The notes under the pieces are model-generated. The model did no database searches. It was given only the letters and a program-made list of their open reading frames with translations, and had not been told where the DNA came from. A stretch of 58,193 nucleotides of DNA from Synergistaceae bacterium (GTDB lineage: Bacteria > Synergistota > Synergistia > Synergistales > Synergistaceae), in contig JAITOY010000075.1 in assembly GCA_031289775.1 (NCBI GenBank), positions 1 through 58,193 on the forward strand. The letters run 5' to 3'. Position 1 is the stretch's first letter. Every line of letters begins with the position of its first letter. Position numbers and translations under genes: made by a program. Below, piece after piece: positions 53,577 through 58,193 of the stretch.

Positions 53577-56087
53577 TCATCCGCCTCCCAGCGTCATAGG
53601 GGTGTTTTTTATAGCGTCGCCGACTATTGCTGACGCCGCGCCGAACTCCGATGTGAGGATCAGATCCGAAATTTGGGATATAACCTCGCCTAACTGAGCG
53701 TCGGGACGAGAACCCGAGAGATGCGACAACTTGGCGAGAATGCCGTCCGCCGTCCCAACGTCCTCCGCAGCGAGAGCGTTCTTCAGGCGAGACAGACACT
53801 GGATTATTTCCTCGGATTCCACTGGCGCCTCCGCGCCCTCCGGAGGACGTTCGTCAAATGCGCCGGGCATTTTTAGCGCATCCCGGATGTTCGCGACGAC
53901 AGCAGAGAGATCCTCGCGAAACCCGTCAATGCGCTCTCGTATGGTCGCTATGCCGCTGTTTTTTCCAGCGTCCTCAAGAAGCGCGGCTTCCAGCGAAATC
54001 GCCTCCGCGCCGATGCTGGCCGATGCGCTTTTTAGGGCGTGAACCTGTGTCGAAAAATTTCGTATGTCGCTCCCGGCATGGGACAAATCCAGAAACTCGA
54101 TCCTCGACTCGGCGTCGCGGCAGTACAGTTCGAGCACGCTCCTGTAATTCGCCTCCGTCCCGCCGGTCATCGCGATACCTTTTGCGACGTCTACTCCGTC
54201 TATCTCGATGGAGGGCTTTATCTGGGGCTCGCGCTTTGTCTGAAGCCCCACAGTCTGCCGCATTTCACATGGAACCCATCTTTCTATAAGCTCGTTCAGC
54301 TTCGATATTTCTATGGGCTTGGAGAGATAATCGTTGAAGCCGTTCTCCAGGAACATCTCCCTCCTGCCGGAGACCGCGTTGGCGGTGAGAGCCACAATCG
54401 GCAACTCCGCGCATCGGCCGCCGAGCCCGCGTATCGCGGACAAGGTCTCGATTCCGTCCATGCCTGGCATCATGTGATCCATCAACACGAGGTCATAGCG
54501 ATTTTCGGCCACGAGCGCGACTGATTCCTTCCCGCTCAAACATGAGTCGACCTTCATCATGTACGGCGCGAGAAGTCCCTCAGCTACAGTCAAATTTGTC
54601 GCGATATCGTCAACTATCAGCGCGCGAAAATCCGGCGCCGTGAAACGAACTCCGCTGCTCTCTCGACGGATTGTGATCCTGTCATTCAAAGAGCCCATAG
54701 GTTTGCAATCGGAGACAATTTGAGAAATAGTCGCGGTAAAAGTCGATCCGGCGCCGTACTCGCTCGTCACCTTGATATTCCCGTCCATTGCGACGCAGAG
54801 TGCGCGGGCGATAGACAGCCCCAGGCCGGCGCCTTCGATATACCTGTTGCGATGTTCCTCTATGCGGGAAAAATCCCCAAACAGACGTTTTATGTCCTCT
54901 GGTTTTATGCCGATGCCGCTGTCGGAAATCTCGAACGTCAACTTGAACGTCCCGTCGCTGGAATTTTCACCTCGGACGGCGAGTTTGATGAAGCCGGACT
55001 CCGTGTACTTCACAGAGTTAGAGAGCAGATTGAGCAAAATCTCCCTGACGCGGGTCTCGTCGCCTGTTAAGACACAGGGAAGCGAGGGGGGTACGTCGGT
55101 TAAGAGCTCTACGGATTTGTCCTCCATGCGGACTTTTATGACCGTCAACACGTCGTTCAGGAGAGAAATTGTTTCATAAGGCGCGGAATTTATAAGCAAA
55201 TTGCCGGATTCTATCCTGGAAAAATCCAGTATGTCGTTGATGATCGCGAGTAGATTATGGCCCGCCTGCTTAATACTCTCGACATATTCCAGCCCCTGCG
55301 GTTTCCCGTAATTTCTCGATACCAGCTCGCTCATTCCTATGATGGCGTTCATGGGCGTGCGTATCTCATGGCTCATCCTCGACAAAAATCTGGTCTTGGC
55401 GATATTGGCGGCCTGCGCGCCTTCGGCTTCGCGGTGATATTTTACGAGACATAAAACGCCGCTTGCGAATACGACTGTGACCGACGCTATTTCCATCATC
55501 CAGAGAATGCTCATCCTCCGGCGCGCCTTCGCTATCATCTCATCGTTTATATCGACTCCGAAAAGCGCGGTAACATTTCCATCACGGTCAAAAATTGGAG
55601 CATAGGCGGAGAGGAGGCCATCCCAGCCGTCCGTGTAAGTTCCCAACTTGGAGGTCGAGGCATTGCCTTCAAGCGCTGGGGCGGCGCCGGGAGTCAAGGC
55701 CACGTCGATCGATGGAGTGTGCAGGCCAACCTGTGTATCCTCATCAAAATCGTTGTCCACTATGAATTGCATCATGCCGTTCTCAACGCGTATGTAATAA
55801 GCATAGAGGACATCGGCGTCTTTGGCGAAGTCGCTCAGCCTGCCGCGCAGCGCTTGATACTCGGGACGCTTCATATCTTTCACGCTTTGGTATGAGTCCA
55901 ATTCTTCAAGGGAGACGAAGAGAGCGCCTCTTTTGCTCGTCTCCTTCAGTCTCTGTTCGATGTTGTACTCCATCATCTCCATGGAAAAACTCACAAGAGA
56001 ACGAGAATAGAGCGATGCCAGAAGAACAGCCGCGCTGGAAAGCACGAACATTATCAATACGGCGTGTGCCGCGAGTATTTTCCTCAT
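53577..56087 (-). CDS. Hybrid kinase A (Cache-like sensor-HisKA-HATPase-REC-Hpt)
   Basis: 836 residues from ATG 56087. This start gives the membrane helix MRKILAAHAVLIMF at the very N-terminus; the frame is open into the upstream gene, and a GTG alternative exists at 56132. The periplasmic region (about 28-190) is of a single-Cache-like kind, with a motif (LFGVDINDEMI) close to that of kinase D. The second helix is at about 192-215. His240 lies in SHEIRTPMN; the ATPase domain, the receiver (LIVDDIATN, Asp near 533 in MDHMMPGMDG), the Hpt (QVHALKSA, near 681) and the shared C-terminal module follow. It comes just after the REC-HD-GYP gene, which is a plausible phosphoryl acceptor. Confidence 0.9.
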   Translation of the reverse strand: MRKILAAHAVLIMFVLSSAAVLLASLYSRSLVSFSMEMMEYNIEQRLKETSKRGALFVSLEELDSYQSVKDMKRPEYQALRGRLSDFAKDADVLYAYYIRVENGMMQFIVDNDFDEDTQVGLHTPSIDVALTPGAAPALEGNASTSKLGTYTDGWDGLLSAYAPIFDRDGNVTALFGVDINDEMIAKARRRMSILWMMEIASVTVVFASGVLCLVKYHREAEGAQAANIAKTRFLSRMSHEIRTPMNAIIGMSELVSRNYGKPQGLEYVESIKQAGHNLLAIINDILDFSRIESGNLLINSAPYETISLLNDVLTVIKVRMEDKSVELLTDVPPSLPCVLTGDETRVREILLNLLSNSVKYTESGFIKLAVRGENSSDGTFKLTFEISDSGIGIKPEDIKRLFGDFSRIEEHRNRYIEGAGLGLSIARALCVAMDGNIKVTSEYGAGSTFTATISQIVSDCKPMGSLNDRITIRRESSGVRFTAPDFRALIVDDIATNLTVAEGLLAPYMMKVDSCLSGKESVALVAENRYDLVLMDHMMPGMDGIETLSAIRGLGGRCAELPIVALTANAVSGRREMFLENGFNDYLSKPIEISKLNELIERWVPCEMRQTVGLQTKREPQIKPSIEIDGVDVAKGIAMTGGTEANYRSVLELYCRDAESRIEFLDLSHAGSDIRNFSTQVHALKSASASIGAEAISLEAALLEDAGKNSGIATIRERIDGFREDLSAVVANIRDALKMPGAFDERPPEGAEAPVESEEIIQCLSRLKNALAAEDVGTADGILAKLSHLSGSRPDAQLGEVISQISDLILTSEFGAASAIVGDAIKNTPMTLGGG

Positions 56088-56145
56088 TGCGGCGAACGAA
56101 TGCCTTTGGCTTAATACAGGAGGATTCCGCACCGGCCGCTCGCCA

Positions 56146-57258
56146 TCATACGTCCCGAGAACCCTTGAACTCGTCTGACACCTGTTCAAACACGTCTACG
56201 AGCACTGGGTCAAAATGCGTTCCGCGTCCATTCAGGATGATTTCGACCGCGTCTTCATGCGAAAACGCCTTTTTGTATGGACGATCGGACGTGAGCGCGT
56301 CGTAAACGTCGGCGATGGCCATTAACCGGCCGGGCAGGGGGATGTCCTCGCCTGCGAGGCCTTCGGGGTAGCCCGTCCCGTCCCATTTTTCCTGGTGAGT
56401 GCCAGCGAATATCTTCGCGTATTTTAAAAACTCGCTGTCAGTGGTCTCGGCCTCTATCCGCTCGATTATCTTGACGCCGAGAGTGGTATGACGTTTCATC
56501 TCCTCAAATTCCTCAGGAGTCAGGCGGCCCGGCTTGTTCAGGATCATGTCGGCGATGGCGATCTTGCCGACGTCGTGGAGTTGAGATGACTGCAACATCA
56601 GGTCGATGTCCCAATCCTGTATCTGCTCTCTGTAGAGGCCCAATTCGTTCAGTCCCTCGATCAAAACTCTGAGGCATTTTTGTGTGCGCTCAACATGTCC
56701 GCCCGTTATGTCGTCGCGGCTCTCGACAAGGTTCGATACGGTTTTAAGGATGGCGCTTTGCAGTTCCAGAACCTTGCAGGTCTTTTCCTCCACCATTTTT
56801 TGAAGGTTGTCGTTGAAATTCCGCAGCTCCGCGCTTTGCGCCTCGAGCCTTTGCGCCTGGGCCTCCAGCATGTGTTTCTGAGCGTCTACAGTGAGGTGCA
56901 ATTCTACTCGTTTGCGAAGAAGCTGGGGCATGAACGGTTTTGATATATAATCGATAGCGCCTAAAGAGAGCCCTTCAATTTCGCTCTCCGCATCACTTTT
57001 TGCGGTGAGAAAGATTACAGGGATGTCCTCCATGCCAGGCTTATTTTTCAGTATCTTTATCGCCTCGTAGCCGTCCATTACAGGCATGTCTATATCGAGC
57101 AGGATCAGCTTCGGTTTGTTGCGCTCAAGAAGATCGAACATCTTTGCCGCCGAAGGGACTGTAAACACGTCGTAAGCGTCGGAGAGCGCGTTCTTTGCGA
57201 CTTTCAGATTTGCGATATTATCGTCCACTATCATTATCATCGAGCGTTCGTTATCCAT
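56146..57258 (-). CDS. Response regulator with HD-GYP c-di-GMP phosphodiesterase domain
   Basis: 370 residues. The N-terminal receiver has the acidic pair in VDDN, its Asp in LLDIDMPVMDG near residue 56 and Lys in YISKPF. A coiled coil (about 125-165) leads to the HD-GYP domain with HVERTQ, LHDVGKIAI (the HD pair), HTTLG, HQEKWDGTGYP and ADVYDALTSDRPY. The motif reads HQE in place of HHE, a common variant. This is an RpfG-like output protein that lowers c-di-GMP. It has a GAGGTG site and is the first gene of the array, and so the best candidate for the common output of the hybrid kinases; that is inference. There is no DNA-binding output regulator in the array. Confidence 0.93.
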   Translation of the reverse strand: MDNERSMIMIVDDNIANLKVAKNALSDAYDVFTVPSAAKMFDLLERNKPKLILLDIDMPVMDGYEAIKILKNKPGMEDIPVIFLTAKSDAESEIEGLSLGAIDYISKPFMPQLLRKRVELHLTVDAQKHMLEAQAQRLEAQSAELRNFNDNLQKMVEEKTCKVLELQSAILKTVSNLVESRDDITGGHVERTQKCLRVLIEGLNELGLYREQIQDWDIDLMLQSSQLHDVGKIAIADMILNKPGRLTPEEFEEMKRHTTLGVKIIERIEAETTDSEFLKYAKIFAGTHQEKWDGTGYPEGLAGEDIPLPGRLMAIADVYDALTSDRPYKKAFSHEDAVEIILNGRGTHFDPVLVDVFEQVSDEFKGSRDV

Positions 57259-57438
57259 GTCCGCACCTCATGTATGCAATTAATGATTTTAGGGCGTGTC
57301 CACAAAACAGGCTAAACCAAACAATGATCTATGTCTATAGCTTTCTGGGCCATCAGTTACTTTAAGGATAAGTTTAACATATTCCGCAAGGGTTTTAATA
57401 ACATTTGCCAATAGAGGACATATAAACAGTTTCTCACG

Positions 57439-57467
57439 AAAAAAGTAGTGCCACAATGGGCACTACT
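57439..57467 (-). terminator. Rho-independent terminator facing the sensory array
   Basis: AGTAGTGCC/GGCACTACT forms a perfect 9-bp stem with a 6-nt loop, followed on the minus strand by six T residues. It would stop transcription coming from the right (IS remnant) before it reaches the array, 180 bp upstream of the REC-HD-GYP gene. Confidence 0.7.
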
Positions 57468-57628
57468 TTCGCCGCCGCTGCGTCCGGTGTCAGTATCGTT
57501 CATGTCGCAACGGGGGGCCGCGAAAATGATTTTTTTAAAAAAACCTGCAGTAACCAATTTAAAAGATTTGAAAATAGTCACGCCTGTCACTCCCGCTCCA
57601 CTCAAATACTGCCCTTCCAAAGTGAATG

Positions 57629-57774
57629 TCCCATTCCTGCCTTTTGGTGCATTCGCTTTGGTTGCGGGGCGAGCATGGAAGATTTTAGGTGGCCGAGGAT
57701 TTTTATACGCGCAATTTTTGGCGAGGAACGCGGGGTTTTATGAGTGTCTTATGCACCAAAAGGCAGAAATGGGA
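57629..57774. repeat. 24-bp inverted repeat pair around 98 bp, MITE-like
   Basis: Positions 57629-57652 and 57751-57774 are reverse complements with one mismatch in 24. The 146-bp unit has no coding content. The flanks show no obvious target-site duplication. It may be a small non-autonomous element or the remains of an insertion. Confidence 0.55.
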
Positions 57775-57983
57775 ACTGACAAGCCAAAAACTTTTAGACC
57801 TTCGATGAATTGCGGCGAGACTGCGCGAAACTTCATCATGCTTTTATGATAAGAGAAAAATAAATGATATTTAATTAATTCTTCAAGGAAATAATTTAAG
57901 AAACTAAGTAATACACTAATTGAATTTTGTGATCTTGTCAAGGACAATAAAATCCTCATTGACGCAACCTGACGACCCGTCAA

Positions 57984-58193
57984 TTAATTTATTTTATTGG
58001 CTTCAGGCCGAACAGCAAAGGAGAAGCGACCTGATATCGGCACAAGAGAGTTGCCATCACTCCACGCCAAAGTGAGGAGCCGGAATCCCTTGACGAACTT
58101 ATTTTTTGTGTGGTCGAGAACCCAGCTCAGAAGCTCGACATGCTTTGAGCGGTTGCGCTCGTAGAGCGTATCATCGACTATGAAGACGTTGAC
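57984..58193 (-). pseudogene. IS4-like transposase fragment, truncated
   Basis: The minus strand from the window edge reads FIVDDTLYERNRSKHVELL (parts FIVDDT, RNRSKHVELL), then DHTKNKFVKGFRLLTLAWSDGNSLVPI (parts KGFRLLTL, WSDGNS). This is the DDE-transposase core pattern of the IS4 family, with the first catalytic Asp of VDD and the GFR-LTL-WSDG block. After that the reading loses the family pattern and stops at TAA (57986-57984), with hints of the continuation in other frames. A full transposase would be several hundred residues, so this copy is decayed. The 5' part lies outside the window. Confidence 0.7.

Larger units (their letters stand above)
57259..57983. other. AT-rich intergenic region with no clear gene
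   Basis: 725 bp between the array and the transposase remnant. Only short readings lacking ribosome sites or known motifs are seen; one minus-strand frame of about 57 codons ending at 57287 is open but has no start. The region holds a minus-strand terminator (57439-57467) and an inverted repeat pair (57629-57774). It should also hold the promoter of the sensory array, but no good -35/-10 pair was found before 57258. Confidence 0.5.

Noticed and set aside
57357-57849. Short overlapping reading frames on both strands
   Set aside because: None has a ribosome site, a recognisable domain or consistent codon use; the region also contains a terminator and an inverted repeat.

Overview
The window looks like a piece of chromosome from a GC-rich, anaerobic, amino-acid-degrading bacterium. 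Rubrerythrin, formate-tetrahydrofolate ligase, a corrinoid-protein reactivator, a membrane pyrophosphatase and histidine-degradation genes together suggest a Synergistota-like anaerobe. That placement is an inference from gene content; no rRNA or other taxonomic marker is present.

Left part (1-12.9 kb): a partial minus-strand gene, a VapBC-type toxin-antitoxin pair with its own promoter, and a complete ECF transporter (TrpP-like S component, two ATPases, T component). These are followed by hutI and glutamate formimidoyltransferase. Next come a small unreported 56-residue gene on the minus strand, an AT-richer accessory locus (tandem-HTH protein with a broken LAGLIDADG-like tail that runs into a HicB-like domain), and divergent RACo-like and fhs genes. 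A CsoR-type regulator closes this part.

Middle part (12.9-36.5 kb): mostly single genes and small operons. These are a BvgS-like hybrid kinase, nitroreductase, Nif3-like protein, lytic transglycosylase and a prepilin-like protein. A three-gene minus-strand operon encodes a zinc-ribbon/proline-repeat protein and two membrane proteins. Then follow exonuclease III, a MATE exporter, a class V aminotransferase, a probable small RNA (strong promoter plus terminator), an AAA ATPase, an M48 protease, rubrerythrin, an HD-GYP protein, an AI-2E family permease, hppA and a two-component pair.

Right part (36.5-57.3 kb): a nearly gapless 20.7-kb minus-strand sensory array. Read 5' to 3' it encodes a REC-HD-GYP protein, hybrid kinase A, two small unknown proteins, two V4R-like proteins, a BMP-family binding lipoprotein, hybrid kinase B, a decayed kinase, two more BMP-family binding proteins, hybrid kinase C, hybrid kinase D (interrupted by an amber codon directly after the phosphoacceptor His), a third V4R-like protein and hybrid kinase E. 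No ABC permease or ATPase accompanies the three BMP proteins. I infer that they act as extracytoplasmic ligand receptors for the Cache-type hybrid kinases, with phosphorelay through receiver and Hpt domains and possible output through the REC-HD-GYP protein. The array has expanded by duplication and is partly decaying.

Right edge (57.3-58.2 kb): AT-rich DNA with a minus-strand terminator, a 24-bp inverted repeat pair around 98 bp, and a decayed IS4-like transposase running off the end.
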